A stretch of DNA of 64,000 nt from Prostheceraeus crozeri (lineage: Eukaryota > Platyhelminthes > Polycladida > Euryleptidae), in contig CAJQUW010015437.1 in the NCBI GenBank assembly GCA_907163375.1, forward strand, positions 992,001-1,056,000, written 5' to 3'. The notes beneath the pieces are model-generated. The model was not told where the DNA came from and searched no databases. It was given only the letters and a program-made list of their open reading frames with translations. Shown here piece after piece: positions 33,060 through 43,975 of the stretch; the stretch's first letter is position 1; every line of letters begins with the position of its first letter. Position numbers and translations under genes: made by a program.

Positions 33060-33840
33060 CTGCAGCCCCTCCTCATCTGCAGTTGGGAATTGGGCAAGGC
33101 ACATCCTCCATTGCGTACTCCAGCAGCAGCTCCTCCGACCGTTCAGATAGTGGCTGCTCAATCGCCCGGCCACTTGTTCGCTTCGTGCTCTTGACCTTGC
33201 GCTTACCCGAACCACTTTCACTGGTGCCGGCACCTCTTGATGCTGCTCCTGATGCTGAGCAACTTCATCCACCATTATATTGGCACCTCATATTGAAATC
33301 CATTCCATTCAATATGGACGCTGGACCCGGCGCTGTTAACATTAATCGTTAACTGAGACGAGGCAAACTTGACCACCTTCTCACCATACGACCCAATTTA
33401 CATGTCGCGCACAAGTATGAGACATGTGTAATAGCCATGTCCCAAGTGGTCCACAGTCGTCGGCTTCCCGTCAGGGTCGAAAATGCCTAAATCCTCCGCC
33501 AACTTCACAATTACCCGGTCGCCAGTGTAATCGAAGACACGGAAGATATCTTCACCATTCCCGTATTTGTAATGCCAGATCTTCGGCGCGTTGGCGTGCA
33601 GCTGAAATGACTCCTCAGCAAAAAGCTTAACTGTAGATATATCCGTGTGCGAGTCATTAAAGAAGGATCGCTTTGGTGGGCCGGTATAACATTCCTGAGT
33701 CTGCACAGCAAACCGGTCTCCTTTATGGGAAATGTAACGATACCGAAAATGTCCGATCTGCTTTACCGGTGAAATGCTCAGATCATCATTTGCTGTGCGG
33801 TTGTGTATCTTGTGGCGCTCCGGTTGGATAGGGTTTTTTG
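33060..33840 (-). pseudogene. Unidentified protein relic with basic, nuclear-signal-like tail
   Basis: About 150 codons open without a clear start: SISPVKQIGHFRYRYISHKG, DRFAVQTQECYTGPPKRSFF, IWHYKYGNGEDIFRVFDYTG, LGHGYYTCLILVRDM. Farther on is a Ser/Lys/Arg-rich piece (SGSGKRKVKSTKRTSGRAIE) resembling a nuclear localisation tail. Codon use and base content resemble the kinase relic 2 kb away. I cannot name the family. It is broken and may come from the same source, perhaps a DNA virus. Confidence 0.4.
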
Positions 33841-34106
33841 GTCATTTATCTGGTATTGCCGAGTCATTTGTGACTGAATCTTATATATATGGTCTCGTCG
33901 TCTTGTTGCTTGCCTTATTGTGTAATCTGTTTTTGAGTGTATTGTTAGGATATTGGGATATCGGTGGAATCTTCCTTTCAATCGTGTGGCCATTGTGAAT
34001 TCAACTCGCCGCGTTCATTTCTCGTCTCGCGTGCTACACTCGATATTGCAACGCACGTCTCGCAAAGACATTCTGCACTGATCGATAACAATCAATCTCG
34101 CGTCTA

Positions 34107-34759
34107 TTGTTAGTGGACGACACACCAAATTTCTCAATTCTCAACGATGAACTCGACAATATCAATAATTGGGGCCTTTTGAATGATCTTCAATGGAACA
34201 ACTCAAAATCTTTCTCGATTGCATTTAAGAAAAGAAGCACGGCAATGTATTTAAATTCGCCTTTGGATATTGTGTCGGAATTCAAACTACTTGGCATAAC
34301 ATGGCTTCCGATTTGTCTTGGGACAGACACTTGCATGATGCAGAATCGCGATGCTCACGGAGACTTTATTCCTCCGTATACTCAAACCGCTTCTCCTTCA
34401 TGACGAGCTTTGGATCATCTTCGAGTCGATGATTGAAAGTGTTCTACTGTATTGCACTCCACTGTTTGGCAAGCTCAATGTAAAGTGTCAACGTATAATC
34501 AAAAAACTTTTTCGACGAGCCCGACGCATTATGTGCTCATATGCAAGACCATGTGATTGCTAAAAAAGAATTAAAGCTTTTTAATGAAAAACTATCAATC
34601 TCCAATAAGAATCTTCTCGTGTCTGCCAGTGTCGTTGATCATCCCCTACATTCAATTGTTCCGCTCTTTCATCATGGGAAAGTGCCTGTGCCATTCTCAA
34701 ATACAAACAGGCGACGCAAATCTTTTGCAATTTACTCAGCAATCATCTTCAATAATTAG
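34107..34759 (+). mobile_element. LINE relic, reverse transcriptase C-terminal half
   Basis: Starts at a degenerate YADD site (LLVDDTPNFSILN), then LNDELDNINNWGLLNDLQWN and EFKLLGITW, the thumb block of non-LTR reverse transcriptases. Then come SMIESVLLYCTPLFGKL, RRARRIMCS and a final HPLHSIVPLFHHGKVP plus NRRRKSFAIYSA. The order is that of CR1/Jockey-type ORF2 C-termini. At least two frame changes and 5' truncation, as usual for old LINE copies. Confidence 0.75.
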
Positions 34760-36635
34760 CTTAAGCTTATTTAGCCAAATATGCACCCAAAAATGTATCT
34801 GTATTTGAACGAAACTTGCATGCTCAGCTGTTGTCATCTTTTGTCACCGATTTTGATTTCTTCAATAATAAAAGGTATCATTATTATCTGTGGGAGACAG
34901 CGTCTTCGTCACAGAATACAATGCAGAATATGAACGGCTTGCTCCACTTTCCGCCGGTCCGTACAAGTCTTTGGGCAACTTTCTTTAGGTGGTCAGTTTT
35001 TTCCCACCCAAAAGCCGATTTTCTGAAAACCTGATTTTCGAACTCAAGGACATTTTTCAGGAGGGGAGGGATCAGTCAGTAATTTTTTTATTTGCCAGCC
35101 GCAGCGGTCCGAAGCGTGGAACCACGCTCAGCAAATTTTCACTGACCTGCAACACCTTGTCCGCTAAACTGACAGTTTTACACTACTCTTGTTTTTTCAT
35201 GTACATCTAAGTTGAAAAACTCATGACATCTAGGTTAAAAAGCGTCAAAAATTTCCTCAAAGAAACTATCAGCATTGTATCAAGCTTTTCAGGTACAGAA
35301 TACTGGGAATGCCCTGTCACCATCCTCCTTTTAATAACCGTTGATGACAAGCGACAGGAAGTACGAAGACTCTTTGAATAGAAAAGAATAGTGAAAGATG
35401 AACACTAGAAAGGACAATTGAAAATCGAACAAAAGTTGGAGAAATCAAGAAGACGCGAAATAGAAAATGAGGAGGATGGTTAGATAGATAGAAGATGCAC
35501 TTTCCTGTTCCTACTGAATTGTATACATGCGTGTTTTGGCGTGACTTCAATTACAGGTGTAAAATCTCATTAAGATATCAAGAATGGAAAACTCACACCT
35601 GCCATGATTGCATGTTCATAAACTATTTTGCACTGTAGATTATTTCCTATTTCTTCATTCGCAAGTGATGTGAAGAAGGAAGCACGATGTGGCATGAAAT
35701 TGTTTCCGGGCAATAATTATCAAAAATATCAAATCTGATGTTTTCATTAGATTGTTTACAGGAAATTGATTACTGATTGCATGTAAACTCATGCAACTCT
35801 TTGTCAATCACCGTCTTATGTGAAATGTGCATGTTGGTGAAAAGTATCTCAATTTTAATCTCTCCATAAGTCGCATAATCTACCTGAAGCCCTCCGAATT
35901 TTGCAAATGGTGGAAGCATTTACAAAATATATACATTTCAATTCGGTTATCAAATCATCAACCTGATGATCTTGCAGATTTTTTGCAAAGCTGTAATCGA
36001 AAAAAGTTACGATCTTACTTAATATATGACTACTTAGTTAATAGTTAGCTACCCCCTCATGACGAGAAATAAGGAGGCGCATGTTTGGCAAACGTGAACG
36101 CCATTCGATTGCAACGCATCTTCCGATCCATCTGCATTGGAAATTATCACAGAGCCTGTAATTCATCTGACCCGCTATGTTTTGGAGTCCCATCCTTTTA
36201 AGGAGGGAAACGATCGAATTTCCGATCACTCTGACCAAAACAGTGTCTGTTGTATGACCAAACTATAATTTTGCGATGGAGCTGTACCAACAAAAAAATT
36301 GTCCCGATTTATCCGCTCGATGAAATGTCAGTCAATTGTGACTCCCGTCAAGTCCATCACTTTTTCAACAATTTTGTCAGACTTTCCATCAACACAGCAA
36401 ACACAGCTATACCAATCACAGAATTAGATTGTTTAACTCGTTCAGTTTAGTAGAAATATAGAATAATTCAAAACGATGGCACATGCTGGAATATAGAAAG
36501 TGGGCAAATAGGAATTCCTAATCCCGTACAGATATAGGAAATAATTCGTTCGTCGCTTGTGGATTGCTGTTAATTCTATCAAAGTGCTTCAAGGTATTTA
36601 AGCACTTTGTTAATGGCGTCATAGGAGAGGTACAG
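34760..36635. other. Non-coding, no feature recognised
   Basis: Short frames only. A weak continuation of LINE-type sequence is possible to about 35,000. Nothing else seen. Confidence 0.4.
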
Positions 36636-36639
36636 CGCA

Positions 36640-36965
36640 TTCTTTGCGATCCCAAAGAAAGACAGTTTTCCACTCACAGTTTTATTTTTGACGTAGGAAG
36701 TGAAAGTAAAAAATGATTTCAACCTCCAAAATTTCGCTACACAGTATCTTGATCACTGTGAAGTGTACAGAAACCAATTTATTATTGGTATACTCTATTT
36801 GTAGATAAATTTGTATTATTTGGTAATATTAATAGTACATACTTCACCGTGATAAATTGTCACTGTGTAGCGAAAATGTGGAGGTCGTTGTCATTTTTTA
36901 CTTTCCTGTGTCAAAAATAAAACTGGGAGTGGAAAACTGTTTTTCTTTTGGATCTCAGAGAATAC
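36640..36965. repeat. Foldback MITE with arms of about 110 bp
   Basis: Left arm 36,640-36,755 and right arm 36,840-36,965 are near-perfect inverses (for example CAGTTTTCCACTC and GAGTGGAAAACTG; TTTCGCTACACAGT and ACTGTGTAGCGAAA). The loop is about 85 bp and AT-rich. No coding content. Confidence 0.85.
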
Positions 36966-37099
36966 ACGATAAAGAAATTCTACCAACAATTTAATTTCCG
37001 CGCGTGGTTTCAAAGATATCGTGCGTAACACGAAATAAAGAATTTTCAGACCGATGTAGCACAGATAGGCATTGGTGCTCGGATTCTCTATGTCTTCAG

Positions 37100-37255
37100 A
37101 GCCTCGGAGCAAAATGGGCAGTTGACTAATTCAACTGCATGTTTCGTGCAGATGAATTCTCCGTACGTCGAACACCAGAAGTCTTCACATCATTGTTTAT
37201 TTCGCAAAATCCACATCTGCCTCGCTTCGTCAAATTCATGTTTGGTGAACATGAT
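37100..37255 (-). pseudogene. piggyBac transposase C-terminal zinc-finger fragment
   Basis: The minus strand reads TKRGRCGFCEINNDVKTSG, then in a second frame WCSTYGEFICTKHAVELVNC and PFC. This C-x2-C ... C-x2-(C/Y)...IC-x2-H...C-x2-C module is the cross-brace finger that ends piggyBac-type transposases. One frameshift. The fragment abuts the left end of the EnSpm-like element at 37,278, so its upstream part may have been displaced by that insertion. Confidence 0.6.
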
Positions 37256-37277
37256 TGATTCTGCATGATATCCAAGT

Positions 37278-37312
37278 CACGGTGGTCCCAAACACGTGTT
37301 TTATGAAAAAAA
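37278..37312 (+). repeat. Left TIR of the EnSpm-like element
   Basis: CACGGTGGTCCCAAACACG followed by TGTTTTATGAAAAAAA; AGT precedes it. Confidence 0.85.
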
Positions 37313-37319
37313 GAGTCGA

Positions 37320-39455
37320 TGACCAAGAATCGATGAGAAATTGTCACAATAGTTATTGATTCACTGATATCTCACATTGAAGACCTGTGATTCGATGCTT
37401 GGTCAAATGAGCTTGAAAATAAGTTTCAGCACGAATGTGGCAATCAGATCTCGTGTTCGAAATTGTCTGTTTTATTTCCATATTGCTTGTATGAATCTTG
37501 TGTATTATCTTTGTGGAAACTGCTCGATGTCATGATATTAGCCTTAAATCGAAGAAACAGTTTAAGTCGTGAGAAATTTCACCTACTCTGAGACCCTATC
37601 GAACTACAGTAATCGCTTCGAACTTGCTCTAATCGTTTTCATGAAACGATAGGAATTCCCGTGACGAGAATCCTATATTGGGTGCCATATTTAGAAGTCC
37701 GTATAAGGCGCTCAGAGAGTTGCTATCATTTCCCGATGTTTCACGAGTATGTCACGAGCATGTTTCACGAGTAATCAGTTTTCATAATTATTTCTAAAGC
37801 ATGACTTTATTCTAATGCATCCCAACCTCTGCAATTATCTAATTTATATTTCTGACCTATTCTGAGAAGGGATTATCATGTCTTCAAGATGGCGAGCCTC
37901 CCGACTTCGAACATTGCAATGCATTTCGCTACGTCTATCAGTCAGTTCACGGATTCCTCTTGCTGTGTGAGGGTGTGATTCAGCTCGTCGAAGTGAAGAC
38001 TGACGGCGCAGTTTTCTCTATTCATTGAAGATAATATGCATGTTCCCATCCTTTGTTTAAGATTATTACCGTTTATAAGAGTGTCCAGATGGAGTGTAAT
38101 GGTGCGTCACTATTATTCAGACATGTGAGTAGCAAATAAATCGTACTTGTAAATCAGGTGTATAAACAGATGACTTGAAAAAACAGATTCTAAGCCAACC
38201 ATTCAAATTATAATGTCCTGCAATTAGCAAATAAAATGTACATTCAGTTAAAGAATGAATCTTGTGATTCATCATTATCGTTGATAGGAGATGGAGACTT
38301 CGATCTTTGATAATGAAGCATATTTCCCAAAAGTAGGGGTGGTAAATAAACATTAATTTCCTCCATTTCAAAAAATTGCTAGCGTTATCCGGATTCTCGA
38401 ATAGAATCCGCAGTTCATGCGATTGTTTTACAGTGGGTGATTTATTCGGGAGCTGGTCGGTACAATGATGATAGTGTGGTCCCTCATCAAATCAAAAGAA
38501 AGTTAACTTTCTCTGAATTTCATCAGCATCGAGTATAGAGAGAGAGAATCCAAATTCTATGGACAATCCTCACCATGACAGTGCGCACCGCTTAGCAGTG
38601 TGCACAGGAGTCGTCCCATGCGTTATTGAATCTACTGAAAATCTATTCTTGAGATATAAAGGGATACTAAGAAGTAGTCCACCAATGTGTGGCATTGAAA
38701 ACTGTCCGAGATACATGACTGAAGTGAAGTGGTCGACGTGCTAAGCATCAGGACCACAGGGCTTTTTTGTGACTACACTATCATCATTGCACCAGCTGGT
38801 CGTATGGAAAAAGATTGAATCTTCTTTTAATTCGCTGATTGATACTGTCGATAATGTAGCTTGCGTGCATATCTAAACCGTCGTTTGTCAGGCCTACATG
38901 CAGGGTTGGCATATTAAAACAAAAACCCGTGGTTTTTTTAAATAGGTCAAATGCTTCACTGTATAATTTGGACTTGTGCGAACCATCTTAGGGAACGTTA
39001 TTGTTACTGATTTCAGTTAATGAGGAAATGATTTAAAATTGAATATCAAATCGGATTTTCTGCTTAACCGGCATGTTGTCCACCGTAGGAAAATGTGTTG
39101 TGGATTGATTCGTGCTGTTCTAAATTATTGGGATGATAAAAGATTTTAAGATAGTAAGTTTAAATTATCGCCTTGCTCATTCTTGTAATAGAAGCTCGAT
39201 CAATGCCTGTTTATCTATTATCTTACTATTTTTCAATTATGTTATATTCTGTATGGCTTATTCTTTCTCTTATGTGCGTCAATACTTTTTGCATCAAAAA
39301 CTCTACTGTGCATTTCAGACCGCAATCACTGTCTATCAAAAAGATATCATAAATGGGAACTGATGCCACCAAACCAGCATAATTGATGGTAGAGGAACAA
39401 TTACGACGGTTCTGCAGGCTGACATCTGCTTATGAGGTGAGTCGTTAAATTATGT
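37320..39455. other. EnSpm-like element interior, left part, no gene recognised
   Basis: AT-rich with short frames only. It may hold decayed transposase exons that I cannot recognise. Confidence 0.35.
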
Positions 39456-39459
39456 GATT

Positions 39460-39682
39460 CTTTGCCACTGCGTCCGAATGTTTTGGTTTTAGCAGCATTG
39501 AGTTTTTCTGCTGTTAATCCTCGGAGCATTTCGTAGCATGATGACAGCGATCAACAGTTATAATGTATAAATATATAGGGCTATTCTTGTCACTGCCTCC
39601 GAATGTTTTGGCTTTAGCAGCATTGAGTTTATCTGCTGTTAATCCTTGGATCATTTCGTAGCAGGATGACTTCGATCAACAA
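39460..39682 (+). repeat. Tandem duplication of about 100 bp
   Basis: CCGAATGTTTTGG, TTTAGCAGCATTGAGTTT and CTGCTGTTAATCCT recur at 39,470-39,560 and 39,597-39,682 with few mismatches, separated by about 25 bp. Confidence 0.8.
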
Positions 39683-39736
39683 TATATTCAATTAATATCA
39701 ACAGTAAATTTCATCAATATTTTACTACAGCGTAAG

Positions 39737-39955
39737 GTAGGTTAACTGTTACTTTATCAATAGAATGTGAACATTCTGCGAACCCAATTTATGCGTCAAG
39801 ATCAAACCCACAAGTTTTGTGATGTGTAAATTATCACATCGTTATATATATATATCGCAATATATTTACACATCGTTAAACTTAGTTTCATCTTGACGCA
39901 TAAAGTGGATTCGCAGGATGCTCACATTTTATTGATAAAACTACAGTTCATCTAC
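39737..39955. repeat. Foldback MITE of about 220 bp
   Basis: Arms TTATGCGTCAAGAT...ATCTTGACGCATAA and ACTTTATCAATAGAATGTGA...TCACATTTTATTGATAAAAC, with an AT-repeat loop. It is nested in the EnSpm-like element. Confidence 0.85.
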
Positions 39956-40299
39956 TATATATTTTGGCAAAATAGTGGGGCAATGTCTAGAAAACATTTA
40001 AACATCTTTTAAGATAACATTTTCCTAATATTCTCATGTATTGTCATTTTATAGCAAATCCACGACATTTTCTAAACATTTTTAGGATGTTTTTTTGTTG
40101 GGAATTCACGTAAGTGTTATTTAAGATAATATCAGAGAGAATATTTTTCTTTGTATGAAATTTGAGACATTTTATTAGAATTCTATCAAATAGTTTGCTA
40201 TTTACTAAAAATTGGATAATCATCAGCCAAGTTAGATTAATATTTGATAAAATTTTAATGAAAGTTTAGCAAAATATTGTCAAGTATTTGCCAAATATT

Positions 40300-41770
40300 T
40301 AACAAAAGCATCTGATGTGTTCGTCCCGGGAGATGCTCGCTATTTCACTCAACAATGGTGTCAAATAAAGCTTTGGAATAACTTGGATGAGAAATGAAAT
40401 TGATTTTTCGTTTTGACCAAAACATCTCAAAAACAGACTGAACAGATTCTGGCGCTTGTTCCGAAAACAAAGATAATGAGCTATATTTGCGGCAAAATTG
40501 TGGTACATGAGTAATCAAAATGTGGACTTTCGGGGTTACATTGATGTCAGGACTCTGGCATGAGTCAGCAAGCACAGTGCCGAAGCAGGACTGCACGACA
40601 GCATTCAATGCGCGGAACAAGCAACATAACGAAGAACATGCAATGGGCAAAATTGTGCCAAAATATCAACATTTTTCAACAGCTTATTACAGTCCCCACC
40701 TATAAACTCACCACCATGATACCCCCATTGTATTACTCTAACTCTCTTGGGCCATTCTTCAGACAGAGGCCAAATTTTCTACATCTCGCGAAAGACGTGA
40801 TTAAAAGGTCCCATCAGTAAATGTAATTCAGGTGTAGGTATCAAGTCAATGATATATTCACTGCAGAAACTTTAAATAAGAGGCGAATTTACGCAATTTT
40901 TGAAATTTTTGGTGTCAGATAATTTTGATCCACTTTTTTTCCAGTTTTCATAATTTAACTTTATATTGCTAAGTGTTCTCAGCTTTGAAGACGCCATTCG
41001 TTATTTCACAATAACAACACGAATGTGTGGCGCCATGGGATTGAATGCTGCAAAGAATATCAGCTACTTTGAGGTCCGTAGCCAATACAAAGTCAACTCC
41101 GAGTGGAAGTAGAGAAATTCCATCTAAACTTCCGATGTTGATAAAAGATTCTTGCATGTTAGGAACAATGCAAAGAGTGAATTAGGCCTTTAACGCCAGA
41201 GTCAGTGGCTTTCGAGGATTGAGCAGCAGAATGAAACTTTGAAACGAGATTAAGACATATCAAAAACCTTGGCCGCCATCGATACCGATTTTGATGAGGG
41301 TATCTTCGACACTGTAATTTCGCTCTTTCATGATGTAATCAACGAAAGACTGGAAATCATTCACTACGATGAATGGTCGAGTTACTGGAGTATATTTTGA
41401 TGGATCTGATGTCAACATTTCGTACAATGTAATGCTCCGCTCCTGAAAGAAAGGTTGTAATCGTCTGGAAATGTCAGATAAATTGTCTCTTAATTGTGGC
41501 TCAACACATTTTCGTCCAATATTATATCTCACAAACTTGGTCACAGATTTTACTTGATTCAAAGACAAATTCGCTTCCATCTGCAGATAACTGAAATCTT
41601 CAGTCAATTGTTGATGGTGCGGCTTTTGATCACATTTGATTGCAACCTGGAGTGATCTACCTCTTGAGGACATCAGAGAAACAGATTTTGATGCCCCAGC
41701 TGGTGACTCAGACAGTCGCTGTCGTATAATGGTTGAACAAAGCTGGTCCTGTTGTGAATTGCCGGGTTCT
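40300..41770 (-). pseudogene. Decayed gene of an uncharacterised invertebrate family, candidate transposase of the EnSpm-like element
   Basis: Blocks in order on the minus strand: SLNQVKSVTKFVRYNIGRKC and FIVVNDFQSFVDYIM (41,260-41,770), TLIKIGIDGGQGF, then GVDFVLATDLKVADILCSIQ and HGATHSCCYCEITNG (40,969-41,157), then VTPKVHILITHVPQFC and FSEQAPESVQSVFEMFW (40,345-40,650). I know this block order (IGIDGG...FL, DLK...H-x-C-x2-C, TPKxH, EQ-x-ES-x-H) from multi-copy proteins of hydra, insects and other invertebrates without a named function. The IGIDGG Asp, TDLK Asp and later acidic residues could be a DDE core. Its place inside CAC-ended TIRs supports a transposase role. Split over frames and possibly introns. 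Confidence 0.55.
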
Positions 41771-41774
41771 TAAT

Positions 41775-42850
41775 GGTATTCTGAATCGCCGTTTCAGTTG
41801 TGCATGTATGGTTCTTCCCTTTTCCAATTATAGAAAAACATCTTGATCACAACAACTGCGGCTCAGGAAAAGAAGACGCAGATGAGTCGAGATCTGGATT
41901 TCTTGGTCGTCCAACGGTGATTTCGGTAGGCTTATCACGTACAGATGAACACACGCTGGACAAGGAATGCCTCCCAATGTTACAAATACTAGCAAATAGT
42001 TGACGTATTTAACGTATTGAATTCACAACAAAGAATCTACGCTATAATTGATCAGCTTGAAAATGAAGTGAAATTGTTACATAGAAATCTCCACACCTAA
42101 TATCTCAACCCTGCGCGAATCGAATCATGCGGACGATCACACCGGTACTGAAATTGTTTAATAGAAATCTTCATGTTATGAGTCAACCTTATTATCTACG
42201 AATCGTATCCTCTGCGGACACTGAGATGTCTTTCGATTAACTGTAATTGATGTAAAACTGTAATTAATTTTTGATAATGTGAGAGCGATTCAGTTATTGA
42301 TTGGCTGAAACATACATAGTGACAAATCAAATATGAGTGTTAACCAATTTTACAGTAAATAAAGAATACAAAAGAGATGACAAAGCCCATGCCATTTGTA
42401 TACCCAGCAATGCGATAGCTCGATGTAAATAATAAAATGATATCTTGTGATTCTCCTTGAGGTTCACACTGATGAAATGTTCGGTCACTGAGTTAGTACA
42501 ATTGTGTCAGTTAGGAATAATAAAAATATGTCAAAAATGAAAATAAAAATTATGATAAGTAAATGTGTTAAGGTAGTTTTCTCTGCAATAGCGCGATGAA
42601 ATCATCTAAAATTTTGAATAAATGCTCATTATAGGTTATATAATCTAGGTATGTTCATAGAAGGTCAGTACAATTTTTTGTTTGAGAATTTTTTTTTTGA
42701 AAATTCCATAAGTTTGTATATCTCAAAAATTCAAAAAATTCAGATTTTGAATATTTCATGAATAGCACGATGAAACATTTAAATATTTATATATTTTGAT
42801 AAAGTTGACCTGAGCAAATGTAAAAAACGTCATACCTTTATTGAACAATT
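41775..42850. other. EnSpm-like element interior, right part
   Basis: AT-rich, no gene recognised. Confidence 0.35.
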
Positions 42851-42885
42851 TTTTTTTCATAAAACACGTGTTTGGGACCACCGTG
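42851..42885 (-). repeat. Right TIR of the EnSpm-like element
   Basis: Inverse of the left TIR; AGT follows at 42,886. Confidence 0.85.
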
Positions 42886-42888
42886 AGT

Positions 42889-43599
42889 GAAGTGGATGCA
42901 TTGCACCAACAATTTAATTGCTCAGATTTTGAGTCCGAATGTTTGCCATCATCGACTATCGAATGTCAAGCACAGTATGCATGCATATTTATAAACTTTA
43001 GGAGTTAGGACGCATTGGCCTGCATGCTTATGCGTTAAAATCATGTGCTACACCTTCGCATTATTTGCTTATTTTGCGATTTTTTTCTCACAACTTTCTG
43101 AGAAGTGAGACATACATGTATGAGGTTTACGAACAAAGTTCTTGCACTGCTGTTGACAAATCTCATTGAAATTTCGTAAATTTGATTAATGTCCGTGTGT
43201 ACAGCGAGATTTCGCGAAAAAGTAATCGGAAGATCATCTAGAGTCATCAAATATTCATTGAAGTTCTGAGCACTGCCCTTTCGTTTTTTAAAGCAAGAGA
43301 CTATTTTCTTAGGCAACTATTCAGCTTGATCTCATGGAATACCCTCCAGTAAAGAATGTATAGTTGAATCTTACTGTCAGTAGTGAAAATAGTACTACTG
43401 ACATTATCTGGATTATTAGGATTCATATTGAAATCAATCTTTGCATGCAAGCATTCTGATCATCTGTGGTTGACTGCATAATATTTATCATCAACATTTC
43501 TCAAACTGAATCCAGAAAACTTCAATAAAGAAATTGTGAAGATGGAGACGAAATAATTTCTTCCACTCATTTGACGTAAAAACAATCAAGACACTTCAC
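42889..43599. other. Non-coding spacer
   Basis: A 91-codon frame on the minus strand (43,041-43,316; SSARTLFVNLIHVCLTSQ) faintly recalls the R-x2-F-x2-L block near piggyBac C-termini, which would fit the piggyBac tail on the far side of the EnSpm-like element. This is too weak to call. Confidence 0.3.
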
Positions 43600-43975
43600 G
43601 TGTGTGAAGTTGACCGCACCAATATCCGTACCACATCAAAAATCGCCTGTGCCACTCTCGAAAACAGCATTTACACATGATTTTAGAGTGTGCCAGCTTG
43701 TGCCACCACTCGCATATTTATGAATTTTCAACCACATGGACGTCTAAAATAACACGTCTAATGCATGTGCCGCACACCACTTCGCTGAAATTCACAATAG
43801 CAAGTGAGAAAATGGACAAAATTATCTCAAAGGGGTACGGATGTAAAGTTAGCCATACCACTTGTGAAAATCGCGTGTGCCACTCGCATCAACTCACCGA
43901 ATACACTTATTGAGAGTGTGCCAGCTTGTGCCAGCCCTCAGACAGCCCCAACTCTCCGTAGAATCCGCAGAAATG
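43600..43975 (+). repeat. Outer inverted repeat, left
   Basis: Inverse of 48,925-49,405 apart from an extra segment of about 120 bp on the right. The inner boundary is the shared CCAACTCTCCGTAGAATCCG. Confidence 0.85.

Larger units (their letters stand above)
37278..42885 (-). mobile_element. EnSpm/CACTA-like DNA transposon, 5.6 kb
   Basis: Perfect 35-bp inverted ends: 37,278 onward begins CACGGTGGTCCCAAACACG, and the reverse complement from 42,885 is the same. A 3-bp target duplication AGT flanks both ends (37,275-37,277 and 42,886-42,888). CAC...GTG termini with 3-bp duplication are the rule in EnSpm/CACTA elements. Inside is a decayed multi-part gene (40,300-41,770, minus), a foldback element and tandem repeats. 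Perfect ends with a decayed interior suggest a non-autonomous copy that may have moved with help in trans. Confidence 0.78.
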
